The notes under the pieces: model-generated | What the model saw: only the letters and a program-made list of their open reading frames with translations | The model's database searches: none | Told to the model about the DNA's origin: nothing | Shown: piece after piece, positions 1 through 9,649 of the stretch | How positions within the stretch are numbered: position 1 is the stretch's first letter | Layout: each line of letters begins with the position of its first letter | Source: Kytococcus aerolatus | GTDB taxonomy: Bacteria; Actinomycetota; Actinomycetes; Actinomycetales; Dermatophilaceae | Direction of reading: 5' to 3' | NCBI RefSeq assembly: GCF_900187395.1 | Contig: NZ_FYEZ01000001.1 | Span: forward strand, 558,001-622,000 | Length of the DNA: 64,000 nucleotides | Translations under genes and position numbers: made by a program

Positions 1-216
1 GCCGTAGTAGCGCTTCCCGGCGTAGCCCTCGGCGTACTTGTTGGAGAGCGTGGAGCCCAGGGCCGCGAGCACCGCGGGACTGGTCTGGTTCTCGCTGGCG
101 ATCAGCTGGATGCCCGTGCGCTGGCGCTCGAGCTCGCTGAGCAGGATGCCGGCGATCTCGGGGTCCTGGCTCTGCAGCAGGTCGAAGTCGGGACCGTAGA
201 AGGTCGGCTCGCTCAT
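1..216 (-). CDS. glyA: Serine hydroxymethyltransferase, N-terminal part (runs off the window)
   Basis: The first 72 codons of a PLP enzyme that interconverts serine and glycine with tetrahydrofolate in the cytosol. The visible N-terminus contains the family's hallmark IQLIASEN followed by [15 protein letters not shown]. The rest lies beyond base 1. The ATG (216-214) overlaps the TGA of the upstream sua5 gene as ATGA, so the two are probably translationally coupled, last in the prfA-prmC-sua5-glyA run. The visible part looks intact. Confidence 0.95.
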   Translation of the reverse strand, partial: MSEPTFYGPDFDLLQSQDPEIAGILLSELERQRTGIQLIASENQTSPAVLAALGSTLSNKYAEGYAGKRYYG

Positions 217-1403
217 CGGGTGCTCCTGTCGTCGTCACGGCGGGTGTCGGGGGCGTCGTCGGTGGTCACCGAGTGCCCACCACGCAGCGTACGGGGCGAG
301 GCCTCGGGGATCTCGTGCCCTTCGGTGTCCACCCCCACGATGTCGAAGTTCTGGTCCACCGGCAGCGCCACCGTGCGCAGGGTGCTCGCGGTCGGGGCGT
401 GCGCCTGCGCGATGCCGTCCTCACCGCGATCGGCCTCCGCCGGGGCGGCCGGGACGTCCTCGGGAGCGTCCGGGGCGGCGGACCCGTCGGCAGGATCCTC
501 CGCGGCGCGCTCCTGCCGCTCCAGCTCGGCCAGCCAGGCGAGCTGCTCCTCCTCCTCGCGGCGACCGGCCTCCTCGTCGAGCTCCTCGGTCGGCGGCAGC
601 TCCGGGTCGACCCCGGGGCCGGGGGCGGTCCCGTCGGCCTGGGCGACCGGCGGCTGCGGCGCCGGCTCGGGGGCCATGCTGCGCCCCTCCGCCTTGAGCT
701 GCTCGGCCAGCGCCTCCCGGTCGGCCTCCGGCTCGGGCTCCGAGGGGGACAACCGCAGGTGGACGTCCTCGCCGAGCACCTCCTCCAGGCGCTCCACGGA
801 CAGCGCGCCCAGCCGCAGGATGACGGGGCTCGGCCGGGTGCAGTCGAGGATGGTGGAGGGCCGGTTGCCGGGGGTGGGTCCGGCGTCCAGGTAGACCTCG
901 GCGGCCGGACCCAGCTGGGTGGCGGCCTCCAGCACGCTGGTGGCCGCCGGCTGGCCGGTGATGTTGGCGCTGGTGACGGCCAGCGGACCGGTCCGGGCCA
1001 GGAGGCGCAGGGCCAGGTCGTGGTCGGGCATGCGCAGAGCGACGGTGCCGTTGGTGTCGCCCAGGTCCCAGGAGAGGGAGGGCTGCGCCTGCACCACGAT
1101 CGTGAGCGGGCCGGGCCACAGCTCCTTGACCAGGCGCTTCACGTAGGGCTGCAGCTCGGCGCCCAGGCCGTCCAGGGTGCGCTGGTTGGGCACGAGGACC
1201 GGCGGCGGCATCGCGGCGGTCCGCCGCTTGGCCGCCAGGACGTTGGGCACGCCGTCCGGGTGGAAGGGATCGGCAGCGACGCCGTAGACGGTGTCGGTGG
1301 GCAGGACGACGACCCGTCCCTCGGCCAGCGAGGCGACGGCGGCCTCGAAGGCCTCGTCACGCTGCTCCTCGGTCGGGTCGATGCAGTCGAACACCGGGCT
1401 CAT
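213..1403 (-). CDS. L-threonylcarbamoyladenylate synthase (Sua5/YrdC/YciO) with long acidic tail
   Basis: Makes threonylcarbamoyl-AMP from threonine, bicarbonate and ATP for the t6A37 tRNA modification. Residues about 1-215 form the YrdC domain: [15 protein letters not shown] near the N-terminus, the KRR substrate-binding patch, and [12 protein letters not shown]. The remaining 180 residues are an Ala/Glu/Pro/Asp-rich tail of low complexity, so the protein is about twice the length of a minimal YrdC. I prefer the ATG at 1403 (MSPVFDC) over the ATG 24 bases upstream because homologs begin near the PTEEQ segment. It follows prmC after an oppositely oriented pentapeptide gene and overlaps glyA by 4 bases. 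Confidence 0.9.
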   Translation of the reverse strand: MSPVFDCIDPTEEQRDEAFEAAVASLAEGRVVVLPTDTVYGVAADPFHPDGVPNVLAAKRRTAAMPPPVLVPNQRTLDGLGAELQPYVKRLVKELWPGPLTIVVQAQPSLSWDLGDTNGTVALRMPDHDLALRLLARTGPLAVTSANITGQPAATSVLEAATQLGPAAEVYLDAGPTPGNRPSTILDCTRPSPVILRLGALSVERLEEVLGEDVHLRLSPSEPEPEADREALAEQLKAEGRSMAPEPAPQPPVAQADGTAPGPGVDPELPPTEELDEEAGRREEEEQLAWLAELERQERAAEDPADGSAAPDAPEDVPAAPAEADRGEDGIAQAHAPTASTLRTVALPVDQNFDIVGVDTEGHEIPEASPRTLRGGHSVTTDDAPDTRRDDDRSTR

Positions 1404-1475
1404 GCGGGCACTCCTCGTTCCCTCCACTGCGGTCGGGGCAGTCTGTCACGTCGCGGTGCCCGGACGCAGTCCGCC

Positions 1476-1481
1476 TACCCT
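1476..1481 (+). promoter_or_regulatory. -10 element TACCCT, leaderless start of the pentapeptide gene
   Basis: TACCCT lies six bases before the ATG at 1488. Transcription would start at or next to the start codon, and there is no Shine-Dalgarno sequence between. The assignment rests on spacing alone. Confidence 0.5.
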
Positions 1482-1487
1482 CGTCCC

Positions 1488-2111
1488 ATGATCCGTGACG
1501 ACGAGGCCCCGGCCGCCGAGCGACTGACACGCGAGCAGCTCGAGCGCACGGCCCGCGCGGGTGAGCGACTGGTCGGGGGTGACGCCGCGGATCTCGACCT
1601 GCGCGGCGCCGACCTGGCCGGGCTCGACGTCCGAGGAGGCACCTGGGCGGGAGCCCGGCTGGACGGCGCGGACCTCACCGACGCACGCTTCACCGAGGTG
1701 GACCTCCAGGGCGTGACGGCCCCCGACGCCCTGCTGGCCGACACCCGCTTCGAGCGCTGCCGGCTCACCGGGGCGCAGCTCGCCCACCCCCGCGGGCTCG
1801 GGTTCATCCTGCGCGGCGGGACCGCCTTCGGGGCGGACCTCAGCGGCACCTGCCTGCGGGAGAACTTCTTCGAGGGCACCCGCCTCACCGAGGCGGTGCT
1901 CCGGGGCGCCGACCTGCGCGGGGCCCGCCTGGACGGCTGCGACCTGCTCGGGGCGGACCTCCACGGCGCTCGGCTGGACGGCGCCGACCTGCGCGCCGCC
2001 CGCGTGCCCGACGACCTGGCACTGGCCGACCTGGAGGGGGCGGTGCTCACCCCCGCACAGGTGGCCCGCCTCGTCGCCGCCCAGCTGGGGATCGTCGTCC
2101 TGGAAGGCTGA
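1488..2111 (+). CDS. Pentapeptide-repeat protein
   Basis: A 207-residue protein. From about residue 35 it consists of tandem five-residue A(D/R)LxG-type repeats (LRGADLAGLDVRG, ARLDGADLTDARF, LRGADLRGARLDGCDL), which fold into a right-handed quadrilateral beta-helix. There is no signal peptide or membrane segment. Some family members mimic DNA and protect gyrase; most have no known role, so no function is assigned. It lies alone on the plus strand between prmC and sua5, which both read the other way, and appears to be transcribed leaderless. The start is fixed by the TACCCT element six bases upstream. Confidence 0.88.
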   Translation: MIRDDEAPAAERLTREQLERTARAGERLVGGDAADLDLRGADLAGLDVRGGTWAGARLDGADLTDARFTEVDLQGVTAPDALLADTRFERCRLTGAQLAHPRGLGFILRGGTAFGADLSGTCLRENFFEGTRLTEAVLRGADLRGARLDGCDLLGADLHGARLDGADLRAARVPDDLALADLEGAVLTPAQVARLVAAQLGIVVLEG

Positions 2112-2124
2112 CCCCTTCCCCCGC

Positions 2125-3069
2125 TCAGGGACGCACGGCCTCCACGAAGCGGGGACGCCCGGCCAGGTCCCGGTGGTCGCGGACCCCTGCCCACCCCCGG
2201 TCCTGCAGGGCGGACGGCAGGCTCTCCCCCTGGGTGTCGTCGTGCTCCATGAGCAGGGCTCCCCCCGGACGCAGGAGCCGGTGGGCCCAGTCGACGAGGG
2301 CCAGCGGGAGCGCCAGCCCGTCCTCGGACCCGCCGTACAGGGCGAGCTCCGGGTCGTGCTCCCGCACCTCGGGGTCGGCGGGCACCGCGCCGGCCGGCAC
2401 GTACGGCGGGTTGCTCACCACGAGGTCGACCGCCCCCTGCAGCTCGGGAAAGGAACCCACCGCATCCCTCACCCTGAGGTCGAGAGTGAACCCGCTGCGC
2501 TCCGCGTTGCGACCGGCGAAGCCGGCGGCCACCGGGTCGATCTCCGCGGCGTGCAGCCGGATCTCGCGGTCGACCGGGACCCGGCCCCGATCCTGCACCC
2601 GCTGGGCGATCCCCAGCACCAGCGCACCGCTGCCGGTACAGAGGTCCACCAGCTCGAGCGCCGGTCGAGGCCCGGGACCCTCGGCCGTGGCCCACTCCTC
2701 CACCCGCTCGGCGGCCCGCTCGGCCAGCAGCTCGGTCTCCGGCCGGGGCACGAACACCCCCGGCCCCACCTCCAGCTCGAGCCCCGCGAAGTGCGCCCGC
2801 CCCAGCACGTGCTGCAGGGGCTCCCGGGCCTCCCTCCGGGCGACCCAGCCCTCCAGGGGGGTGCACAGATCCGGCGGGAGACGACGGCCCAGCAGGGCCA
2901 GCCGGTGCACCTCGCCGAGCTCCACCTCCAGCACGCCCGCCACGAGCTGGGTGGCCTCGGAACGCGGGCTGGCGCAGCCAGCGACCGCCAGACGGCGAGT
3001 GATGTCCTCGACGAGCTCCCGCAGCCCGGGGCCGTCGCCCCCCGGGCGGGGGCCGGACACGGGGTTCAC
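2125..3069 (-). CDS. prmC: Peptide chain release factor N5-glutamine methyltransferase
   Basis: A 314-residue SAM-dependent enzyme that methylates the glutamine of the GGQ motif in release factors. It has an N-terminal helical domain (about 1-100), [10 protein letters not shown] at the domain joint, a SAM loop [11 protein letters not shown] near residue 145, and the catalytic SNPPYVP near residue 215. The GTG start (3069) overlaps the TGA of prfA as GTGA, so the substrate gene and its modifying enzyme are translationally coupled. An upstream in-frame extension exists only as a shadow inside prfA and is rejected. Confidence 0.96.
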   Translation of the reverse strand: MNPVSGPRPGGDGPGLRELVEDITRRLAVAGCASPRSEATQLVAGVLEVELGEVHRLALLGRRLPPDLCTPLEGWVARREAREPLQHVLGRAHFAGLELEVGPGVFVPRPETELLAERAAERVEEWATAEGPGPRPALELVDLCTGSGALVLGIAQRVQDRGRVPVDREIRLHAAEIDPVAAGFAGRNAERSGFTLDLRVRDAVGSFPELQGAVDLVVSNPPYVPAGAVPADPEVREHDPELALYGGSEDGLALPLALVDWAHRLLRPGGALLMEHDDTQGESLPSALQDRGWAGVRDHRDLAGRPRFVEAVRP

Positions 3070-4139
3070 TCCTGCCCCGCCAGGAGCCGCGCCTCGTGGT
3101 CCGCCACGAGGGAGTCGACGACGGGGTCGATCTCCCCGTCGAGCACGGCCGGGAGGTTGTGGGACTTGTACCCCGTCCGGTGGTCGGCGATGCGGCTCTC
3201 CGGGAAGTTGTAGGTACGCACCCGCTCGCTGCGGTCGACGGTGCGGACCTGCGCCCGCCGCGCCTCGGAGGCCTCGGCCTCGGCCTCCTCGACCGCCATG
3301 CGGTGCAGGCGGGAGACCAGCACGCGCAGGGCGGCCTCCTTGTTCTGCAGCTGGGACTTCTCGTTCTGGCAGCTCACGACCAACCCCGTCGGCAGGTGGG
3401 TGATGCGCACGGCCGAGTCGGTGGTGTTGACGCTCTGGCCGCCGGGTCCGCTGGAGCGGAAGACGTCGACCCGCAGGTCGTTCGGGTCGATCTCCACCTC
3501 GGTGTCGTCGTCGACCTCCGGGAGCACCATCACCCCGGCCGCCGAGGTGTGGATCCGACCCTGGGACTCGGTGACCGGCACCCGCTGCACCCGGTGCACA
3601 CCCCCCTCGTACTTCAGCCGTGCCCACGGCGACTCCCCCGGCTCGGACGCCCCGCCGCCGCGGATGGCCAGTCGTGCCTCCTTGACCCCACCCAGGTCCG
3701 ACGGGGTGGACTCGAGCACGACCGCCTTCCACCCCCGCCGCTCGGCATAGCGCAGGTACATGCGCAGCAGGTCCCCGGCGAAGAGCGCGGACTCCTCACC
3801 GCCCTCCCCCGCCTTGACCTCCAGCAGGACGTCCCGCCCGTCGTCCGGGTCGCGCGGCAGCAGGGCCCGGGTGAGGGCCTCGCGCGCCCTCTCGAGCTCC
3901 GTGGCCAGGTCCTCGACCTCGGCGGCGAAGGCAGCGTCCTCCTCCGCCAGCTCACGTGCGGCCCCGAGATCGGCCTCCAGGGACTCCACCCGGCGCGCCG
4001 CCCGCACCACCGGTTCCAGCGCCGCGTACTCCCGGGACGCCGTCCGCAGCGCCCCGGGGTCACCGACGACCTCGGGGCGGGACATCTCGGCCTCGAGGCG
4101 GGCGTGCTCGGCCAGAGCACGACGCAGGGCCTCACTCAT
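3066..4139 (-). CDS. prfA: Peptide chain release factor 1
   Basis: A 357-residue class-I release factor that reads UAA/UAG and triggers peptidyl-tRNA hydrolysis. The GGQ loop ([14 protein letters not shown]) places the catalytic motif at residues 233-235, and the domain before it carries [10 protein letters not shown] take the ATG at 4139 because GAGGAG lies just upstream; the ATG 87 bases earlier would add 29 unrelated residues. The gene follows rpmE after a strong terminator-like hairpin and overlaps prmC by 4 bases. Confidence 0.97.
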   Translation of the reverse strand: MSEALRRALAEHARLEAEMSRPEVVGDPGALRTASREYAALEPVVRAARRVESLEADLGAARELAEEDAAFAAEVEDLATELERAREALTRALLPRDPDDGRDVLLEVKAGEGGEESALFAGDLLRMYLRYAERRGWKAVVLESTPSDLGGVKEARLAIRGGGASEPGESPWARLKYEGGVHRVQRVPVTESQGRIHTSAAGVMVLPEVDDDTEVEIDPNDLRVDVFRSSGPGGQSVNTTDSAVRITHLPTGLVVSCQNEKSQLQNKEAALRVLVSRLHRMAVEEAEAEASEARRAQVRTVDRSERVRTYNFPESRIADHRTGYKSHNLPAVLDGEIDPVVDSLVADHEARLLAGQE

Positions 4140-4212
4140 GGGGAGATCTCCTCGTGGGACGGGTGCGGTCGGCAGCGGGTCCGTGCCCACCGCCTGCGGA
4201 CGTGGAACGAGC

Positions 4213-4246
4213 GACGGCCGGGACACCGCATGGTGTCCCGGCCGTC
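4213..4246 (-). terminator. Intrinsic-terminator-like hairpin after rpmE
   Basis: A perfect 15-bp inverted repeat (4213-4227 with 4232-4246) around a 4-base loop, 14 bases downstream of the rpmE stop. No long T-run follows, which is usual in high-GC actinobacteria. It separates rpmE from prfA, which therefore has its own promoter or depends on readthrough. Confidence 0.75.
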
Positions 4247-4259
4247 AGCTGGAGAAGTC

Positions 4260-4472
4260 TCAGTCGGCCTTCTTGCCGTAGCGCTGCTGGAAGCGCGCGA
4301 CACGACCACCGGTGTCCAGGATCTTCTGCTTACCGGTGTAGAAGGGGTGGCACTGGCTGCAGACGTCGACGCTCATGCGGCCACCCTCCTTCGTGCTGCG
4401 GGTGGTGAAGGTGCTGCCGCAGGTGCAGACGACCTCGGTGGTGTCATACGCGGGGTGAATGTCCTTGCGCAT
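4260..4472 (-). CDS. rpmE: 50S ribosomal protein L31, zinc-binding form
   Basis: A 70-residue ribosomal protein. It is the zinc-containing (C+) type: C16-x-C18 and C38-x2-C41 can bind one zinc ion, and the HPxY/HPFYTGKQ segments are typical of L31. Under zinc limitation many bacteria replace this form with a cysteine-free paralog; none is seen here. The start follows GGAGATCACC. It lies between rho and prfA as in other actinobacteria, although here an NfeD/SPFH pair and a GST gene intervene on the rho side. Confidence 0.97.
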   Translation of the reverse strand: MRKDIHPAYDTTEVVCTCGSTFTTRSTKEGGRMSVDVCSQCHPFYTGKQKILDTGGRVARFQQRYGKKAD

Positions 4473-4742
4473 GGTGATCTCCTCGGAATGGGCGGGGTCC
4501 GGGTCGTCCGCGTGCCCGTGTGGACGGATCGCCGCGTGCAGCGCCCAGCGGGCTGGGCCGTGCGTGACGTGAACCGGATGCAACGGGCCATTCTGCCACG
4601 CGCACCACAGCCAGCGGAAATCTCGACCACCCCGCCGTCTCCACCCTCCCGGGCCGGACGGGCTCCGACCGGGGGCGGTCTCGCCGGGTCCGCACTCCCG
4701 ACACTCCACCCCTGGGACCACGCGGGGACCACGCGTGCGGCC

Positions 4743-4748
4743 TAGAGT
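4743..4748 (+). promoter_or_regulatory. -10 element TAGAGT, leaderless start of the NfeD gene
   Basis: TAGAGT lies exactly seven bases before the ATG at 4756 with no ribosome-binding site between. This is the classic spacing for leaderless actinobacterial transcripts. Confidence 0.55.
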
Positions 4749-4755
4749 CGGCGCC

Positions 4756-5223
4756 ATGACGGACATGCTCCCCGACTCGCAGTGGCTCTGGTGGCTGGGC
4801 GCCGCCCTGGCCCTGGGTGCCATCGAGATGCTCACCCTGGACCTGATGTTCCTGATGCTGGCCATCGGTGCACTGGTGGCCGTCCTGGCCGCGGCGATCG
4901 GCGTGCCCTTCACCGCCCAGGTCGTCGTCTTCGCCCTGAGCGCCCTGCTCCTGCTGCTCTTCGTCCGTCCCAGTCTGCGACGCCGGCTCGACGAGTCCAT
5001 CCCCCACGCCCCCACGAACGCCGCCGGCCTGATCGGCCAGGAGGCCCGCGTGGCCGAGCCCGTCACCGAGCTGGCCGGCACGGTCAAGCTCGCCGGGGAG
5101 ATCTGGACCGCCCGCCCGGCCTGGGGCGGCGAGACCTTCGCCGTCGGCGAGGTCGTGCGGGTCGCCGAGATCGACGGAGCCACCGCCCGCATCGAGCGCG
5201 TGAACCGCGCCGACACCCTCTGA
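4756..5223 (+). CDS. NfeD-family membrane protein
   Basis: A 155-residue membrane protein. Two or three hydrophobic segments fill residues 10-75, followed by a soluble C-terminal OB-fold (about 85-150) with [12 protein letters not shown] and [15 protein letters not shown], as in NfeD. NfeD proteins are encoded next to SPFH proteins and are thought to act with them in membrane microdomains. The downstream gene 34 bases away is such an SPFH protein, so they form one operon. This is the short form without the ClpP-like serine protease domain. ATG 4756 is chosen over an upstream in-frame codon because of the adjacent -10 element. Confidence 0.9.
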   Translation: MTDMLPDSQWLWWLGAALALGAIEMLTLDLMFLMLAIGALVAVLAAAIGVPFTAQVVVFALSALLLLLFVRPSLRRRLDESIPHAPTNAAGLIGQEARVAEPVTELAGTVKLAGEIWTARPAWGGETFAVGEVVRVAEIDGATARIERVNRADTL

Positions 5224-5256
5224 CCCGCAGCACCCACCCCCACCGAAGGAGGCGAC

Positions 5257-6429
5257 ATGCCGGAAGTGATCACCGCAGTGGTGCTCCTCCTGCTCCTGCT
5301 GTTCGTCGTCGTGGTCCTCGTGCGATCCATCAAGATCGTCCCGCAGGCCACGGCGGTCATCGTCGAACGACTCGGCCGCTACAGCTCCACGCTCGACGCC
5401 GGCCTCAACCTGCTCATCCCCTTCATCGACAAGCCGCGCGCGAATGTCGACCTGCGCGAGCAGGTCGTGAGCTTCCCGCCGCAGCCGGTGATCACCTCGG
5501 ACAACCTGGTCGTCTCCATCGACACGGTGATCTACTTCCAGGTGACCGACCCGAAGGCCGCGACCTACGAGATCGCGAACTACATCAGCGGCATCGAGCA
5601 GCTCACCGTGACCACGCTCCGCAATGTCATCGGTTCGCTCGACCTAGAGCAGACCCTGACCAGCCGTGACCAGATCAACGGCCGCCTCCGCGGCGTCCTC
5701 GACGAGGCCACCGGCCGCTGGGGCATCCGCGTCAACCGCGTGGAGCTCAAGGCGATCGACCCGCCGCCCAGCGTCCAGGATTCGATGGAGAAGCAGATGC
5801 GCGCCGAGCGCGACCGCCGCGCCGCCATCCTCAACGCCGAGGGTGTCAAGCAGTCGCAGATCCTCACCGCCGAGGGTGAGAAGCAGGCCGCCATCCTCAC
5901 CGCCGAGGGCGACGCCCAGGCCGCGGTCCTCCGCGCGCAGGGTGAGTCCCGCGCGATCATGCAGGTCTTCGACGCGATCCACCGCGGCAACCCGAACGCC
6001 AAGGTCTTCGCCTACCAGTACCTGCAGGCCCTGCCGGAGATCGCCAAGGGCGATGCGAACAAGATGTTCATCATCCCCAGCGAGATCACCGACGCCCTCA
6101 AGGGCGTGGGTGGTGTCATCGGTGGCCAGGCCAGCATGGACGGCGCCCGGGGTCAGGTCCACGAGACCAACACCCAGGGTGAGGCGATGCGCCTCGACAT
6201 CGAGGAGGCCTCGCTGGAGGACCCGGCCGAGGCGCTCCGCAAGGCCCGCGCCGAGGCCCGCGGAGCGACCGACGAGGTCGCCGATTCCAGCACCGCCCGC
6301 CGCGGTGCCGCCGGCGGGCTGGGCGGTTCCACCCCGAGCGGGGCCCAGCCGCCCACGCCCGAGGGCGGTGAGACGCAGGCCCTCCCGCGCCAGGACGGCC
6401 CGACGGACGACCTGCCGCCGCGCGCCTGA
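5257..6429 (+). CDS. SPFH/Band-7 (stomatin/QmcA-like) membrane protein
   Basis: A 390-residue protein with an N-terminal membrane anchor (about 5-23), then an SPFH domain (about 25-190: [34 protein letters not shown]). Residues about 185-240 form an Ala/Glu-rich coiled coil with repeated [11 protein letters not shown]-type units. A Gly/Pro/Ala-rich tail ends the protein. Stomatin/QmcA proteins assemble in membrane microdomains and often modulate proteases; the substrate here is unknown. GGAGG precedes the ATG. It forms an operon with the upstream NfeD gene and is closed by a strong hairpin. Confidence 0.93.
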   Translation: MPEVITAVVLLLLLLFVVVVLVRSIKIVPQATAVIVERLGRYSSTLDAGLNLLIPFIDKPRANVDLREQVVSFPPQPVITSDNLVVSIDTVIYFQVTDPKAATYEIANYISGIEQLTVTTLRNVIGSLDLEQTLTSRDQINGRLRGVLDEATGRWGIRVNRVELKAIDPPPSVQDSMEKQMRAERDRRAAILNAEGVKQSQILTAEGEKQAAILTAEGDAQAAVLRAQGESRAIMQVFDAIHRGNPNAKVFAYQYLQALPEIAKGDANKMFIIPSEITDALKGVGGVIGGQASMDGARGQVHETNTQGEAMRLDIEEASLEDPAEALRKARAEARGATDEVADSSTARRGAAGGLGGSTPSGAQPPTPEGGETQALPRQDGPTDDLPPRA

Positions 6430-6439
6430 ACCTGCCGAC

Positions 6440-6482
6440 GAGGAAGGGCACCTCCCCCTGAGGGAGGCGCCCTTCCTCTTTG
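6440..6482. terminator. Hairpin terminator between the SPFH and GST genes
   Basis: A 17-bp stem with one mismatch (6440-6456 with 6462-6478), a 5-base loop and a short T-run on the plus strand. It lies between two convergent genes and may serve both. Confidence 0.8.
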
Positions 6483-6519
6483 CCCCGCCGCCCTCGGCCG
6501 GCCGGAAGAGCTGGCGGCG

Positions 6520-7587
6520 TCACCCCACCGGCAGCGGGGTGTGCTCGGCCGGCACCCGCTCCCCGGCAGGGACCGGGCCCGGCGCGCTGCCCCGACCGAA
6601 GGGGGTACCGCCCAGCGCCTCCCGCCCGTGGGGCTCCAGCAGCCAGCCCATGTCCGGACCCTGCGGCACCACCCCGGTGGGGTTCACCTCGTGGTGCACG
6701 CCGTAGTAGTGCTGCTTGATCTGCTCGAAGTCGGTGCTGTCCCCGAAGCCGGGGGTCTGGAAGAGGTCCCGCAGATAGGCCGAGAGCACCGGCATCTCCC
6801 GCAGCGTGGAGCGGTTGCACTTGAAGTGGCCGTGGTAGACGGGGTCGAAGCGCACCAGCGTCGGGTAGAGACGCACGTCGGCCTCGGTGATCTGCTCCCC
6901 CACCAGGTAGCGCCGGGTGGCCAGGTGCTCCTCCAGCCGGTCTAGGGCTGCCCAGAGCCGGTCGTAGGCCTCGTCGTAGTGCTCCTGGTCGGCGGCGAAG
7001 CCGGCCCGGTAGACCCCGTTGTTCACCTCGGTGTAGATCCACCGGGAGATCTCGTCGATCTCGGGTCGCAGCGCCTCGGGGTACAGCTCCGGCGCCCCGT
7101 CCCGGTGGTGCTCCCGCCACTCGGTCGAGAGGTCCAGCGTGATCTGGGGGAAGTCGTTGGTGACCAGCTGGCCGGTGGGCACGTCCACGAGGGCCGGGAC
7201 GGTGATCCCGCGCGGGTAGTCCGGGATGCGCGCCTCGTAGGCCTCGCGGAGGCGGTGGATGCCGAGCACCGGGTCCACCCCGCCCTCGTCGAGGTCGAAG
7301 TTCCACGACGGCTCCCCGTGGAGCGGGTGGGCCAGCCCCAGCGAGATGATCTCCTCCAGCCCGAGCAGGCGACGCACGATGACGGCCCGGTGGGCCCACG
7401 GGCAGGCCCGCGCGGCGACCAGGCGGTAGCGCCCGGGCTCGACCGGCCAGACCATCTGCCCGACCCGCTCCCCGGTGGGCCCACCGGGCGGTGCATCCGC
7501 GGTGATGCGGTCCTCCACGTAGGTGGTGTCGCGGTCGAACCCGCCCTCCGTCGCCGCGTTCGCTGCCAGCCGCTCACTAGGTGTCAT
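6520..7587 (-). CDS. Xi-class glutathione S-transferase / glutathionyl-hydroquinone reductase-like protein
   Basis: A 355-residue thioredoxin-fold transferase. CPWAHR (Cys62) is the catalytic motif of YqjG/ECM4-type reductases, which remove a thiol adduct from hydroquinones. The C-terminal helical domain carries TEADVRLYPTLVRFDPVYHGHFKCN, typical of this class. Most actinobacteria use mycothiol rather than glutathione, so the physiological thiol is probably mycothiol (inference). The ATG at 7587 is chosen because TACCAT lies seven bases before it; a second ATG at 7596 falls inside that element. It is inserted between rho and rpmE relative to the common gene order. Confidence 0.88.
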   Translation of the reverse strand: MTPSERLAANAATEGGFDRDTTYVEDRITADAPPGGPTGERVGQMVWPVEPGRYRLVAARACPWAHRAVIVRRLLGLEEIISLGLAHPLHGEPSWNFDLDEGGVDPVLGIHRLREAYEARIPDYPRGITVPALVDVPTGQLVTNDFPQITLDLSTEWREHHRDGAPELYPEALRPEIDEISRWIYTEVNNGVYRAGFAADQEHYDEAYDRLWAALDRLEEHLATRRYLVGEQITEADVRLYPTLVRFDPVYHGHFKCNRSTLREMPVLSAYLRDLFQTPGFGDSTDFEQIKQHYYGVHHEVNPTGVVPQGPDMGWLLEPHGREALGGTPFGRGSAPGPVPAGERVPAEHTPLPVG

Positions 7588-7594
7588 GTCACCC

Positions 7595-7600
7595 ATGGTA
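7595..7600 (-). promoter_or_regulatory. -10 element TACCAT, leaderless start of the GST gene
   Basis: On the minus strand TACCAT is followed by seven bases and then the ATG at 7587. Confidence 0.5.
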
Positions 7601-7630
7601 GCGGCCCGCGGTCCCGGGTGCTCCCTCCGG

Positions 7631-7672
7631 AAACGCCCCGACCCCGGTGCCGTCGGCATCGGGGTCGGGGCG
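7631..7672 (-). terminator. Terminator hairpin after rho
   Basis: An 18-bp stem with one G-T pair (7634-7651 with 7655-7672) and a 3-base loop, followed on the minus strand by TTT. It lies 34 bases after the rho stop codon. Confidence 0.8.
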
Positions 7673-7705
7673 GGCTGGCGCTCAGGAGCTCTCGCCGGGA
7701 GGCGG

Positions 7706-9649
7706 TCAGTCCTCCTCGTCCTCCAGCTTGATCGAGGAGGTCTGCTGCACCTGCATGAGGAACTCCCCGTTGCTGGAGGTCTTGCGCATCCGGTCGAGCA
7801 GGAGCTCCATGGAGGCCTGCGAGTCCAGCGCCTGGAGCACGCGGCGGAGCTTCCACACCACCTTGAGCTCCTCGGCCCCCAGGAGGATCTCCTCCTTGCG
7901 GGTGCCGGAGGCGTTGACGTCCACGGCGGGGAACACGCGGCGGTCGGCCAGCTGGCGCGAGAGACGCAGCTCCATGTTTCCGGTGCCCTTGAACTCCTCG
8001 AAGATCACCTCGTCCATCTTCGAGCCGGTCTCCACCAGCGCAGTGGCGAGGATGGTGAGCGAGCCACCGTTCTCGATGTTGCGCGCGGCACCGAAGAAGC
8101 GCTTCGGCGGGTACAGGGCCGAGGAGTCCACACCACCGGAGAGGATGCGGCCGGAGGCCGGGGCGGCGATGTTGTACGCGCGCCCCAGGCGGGTGATCGA
8201 GTCGAGGAGGACAACGACGTCCTGCCCGAGCTCCACCAGGCGCTTGGCCCGCTCGATGGCCAGCTCGGCGACGATCGTGTGGTCGTCGGCCGGACGGTCG
8301 AAGGTGGAGGCGATGACCTCACCCTTGACCGTGCGCTGCATGTCGGTGACCTCCTCGGGGCGCTCGTCCACCAGGACGACCATGAGGTGGGCCTCTGGGT
8401 TGTTCTCCGTGATCGCGTTGGCGATCGACTGGAGGATCATCGTCTTGCCGGCCTTCGGCGGGGCCACGATGAGGCCACGCTGGCCCTTGCCGATCGGGGC
8501 GACCAGGTCGATCACACGGTTGGTGTAACCCTTCTGCGTGGTCTCCAGGCGCAGGCGGTGCTGCGGGTAGAGCGGCGTGAGCTTGCCGAACTCCACCCGT
8601 CGCTTCGCCTCGTCGGGCTCCTGGCCGTTGACGCGGTCGACCTTCACCAGGGCGTTGAACTTGTTCTTGTTCGGCTTCTGGTTGCGGCGGCCGCCGCCGG
8701 AGGGTGCCGGGGTCGACTCGTTCTCGAGGTCGTGGCGCGGCTTGATGCGGCCGATGACCGCATCACCCTTCCGCAGCCCGTAGCGCTTGATCATCTGCAT
8801 CGGGACGTAGATGTCGCTCGGGCCCGGGAGGTAGCCGGTGGTGCGGACGAATCCGTAGCTGTCCATGGTGTCGAGCAGACCGGCCACCTGGACCAGGTCC
8901 GCGTCGTCCTCGCGCCCCTGCTGCCCGCGCTCCTCCTGGCGGCCCTGCTGGTCGCCGTCCTCCCGGTTGCGACCGCGGTTGCGACGGTTGCGACGGTTCC
9001 GCCGGTTGCGGCCGCCTCCGTTGTCGTCGTCCTCGTGCCGGTCGTCACGTCCACCACGGTCGTCGCGACCCTGCTGGCCCCGCTCCCCGCGCTCCGGGCG
9101 GTCGTCACGGTCCCCCTGCTCGGAACGCTCGGAGGACGCGGTACCGCGCTCAGCGGAGCTCTCCCCACGCTCCGGATTCCCGGCCTGCTGGCCGGCCTCC
9201 GGCTGCGCACCCTCCTCTCCCCCACGGGTGCGGCCCCCACGGCGGCCACGGCGGGTACGCCCCTCGGACTCGCGGCGGGCTCCGTCCTCGGCATCGCCGC
9301 CGGAAGCCTGGCCCCGGTCCTCGGTGTCCTGCTCGGCGGCCGGCTGCTCGGTGGAGGGCTGGTCGTGGGAGGGCTGGTCGTGGGAGGGCTGCTCGGTGGC
9401 CGGTGCCTCGGCGCGCTCCTGCTCGGCGGACTGCTCGCCCCGCTGCGTGGAGCTCGAGCCCTTCCCGGCGGACTGGGCGGACCCTGCCTCGACCCGGGCC
9501 TGGCGGATCTCGGCCACGAGATCACCCTTGCGCTTGCGCTCGGTGGGGATGCCCATGCTCGCGGCCAGCTCCTGGAGCTCCGCGAGGCGCATGGCGCTCA
9601 GCGCGGTGGGGCGCTTGGGGGTCTCGGCCGACTGGGTGGTGTCAGTCAT
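7706..9649 (-). CDS. rho: Transcription termination factor Rho with long RG/D-rich insertion
   Basis: A 647-residue hexameric RNA helicase. It has an N-terminal Rho-N helical domain (about 10-55), then some 190 residues of low-complexity Gln/Glu/Ser followed by Arg/Asn/Gly/Asp-rich sequence (NRRNRRNRRNRGRNR). The cold-shock RNA-binding fold (about 250-320, GYGFVRTTGYLPGPSDIYV-like) precedes the ATPase with Walker A APPKAGKT and Walker B VVVLLDSITRL. The insertion is typical of high-GC actinobacterial Rho and is thought to aid RNA binding. GGAAGGAC precedes the ATG at 9649. No hom-thrC-thrB genes precede it, unlike in mycobacteria. Confidence 0.97.
   Translation of the reverse strand: MTDTTQSAETPKRPTALSAMRLAELQELAASMGIPTERKRKGDLVAEIRQARVEAGSAQSAGKGSSSTQRGEQSAEQERAEAPATEQPSHDQPSHDQPSTEQPAAEQDTEDRGQASGGDAEDGARRESEGRTRRGRRGGRTRGGEEGAQPEAGQQAGNPERGESSAERGTASSERSEQGDRDDRPERGERGQQGRDDRGGRDDRHEDDDNGGGRNRRNRRNRRNRGRNREDGDQQGRQEERGQQGREDDADLVQVAGLLDTMDSYGFVRTTGYLPGPSDIYVPMQMIKRYGLRKGDAVIGRIKPRHDLENESTPAPSGGGRRNQKPNKNKFNALVKVDRVNGQEPDEAKRRVEFGKLTPLYPQHRLRLETTQKGYTNRVIDLVAPIGKGQRGLIVAPPKAGKTMILQSIANAITENNPEAHLMVVLVDERPEEVTDMQRTVKGEVIASTFDRPADDHTIVAELAIERAKRLVELGQDVVVLLDSITRLGRAYNIAAPASGRILSGGVDSSALYPPKRFFGAARNIENGGSLTILATALVETGSKMDEVIFEEFKGTGNMELRLSRQLADRRVFPAVDVNASGTRKEEILLGAEELKVVWKLRRVLQALDSQASMELLLDRMRKTSSNGEFLMQVQQTSSIKLEDEED

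Noticed and set aside
273-1487. Long plus-strand open frame antisense to sua5 that continues into the pentapeptide gene
   Set aside because: Only the part from ATG 1488 has protein-like repeats and a promoter; the rest is a shadow.
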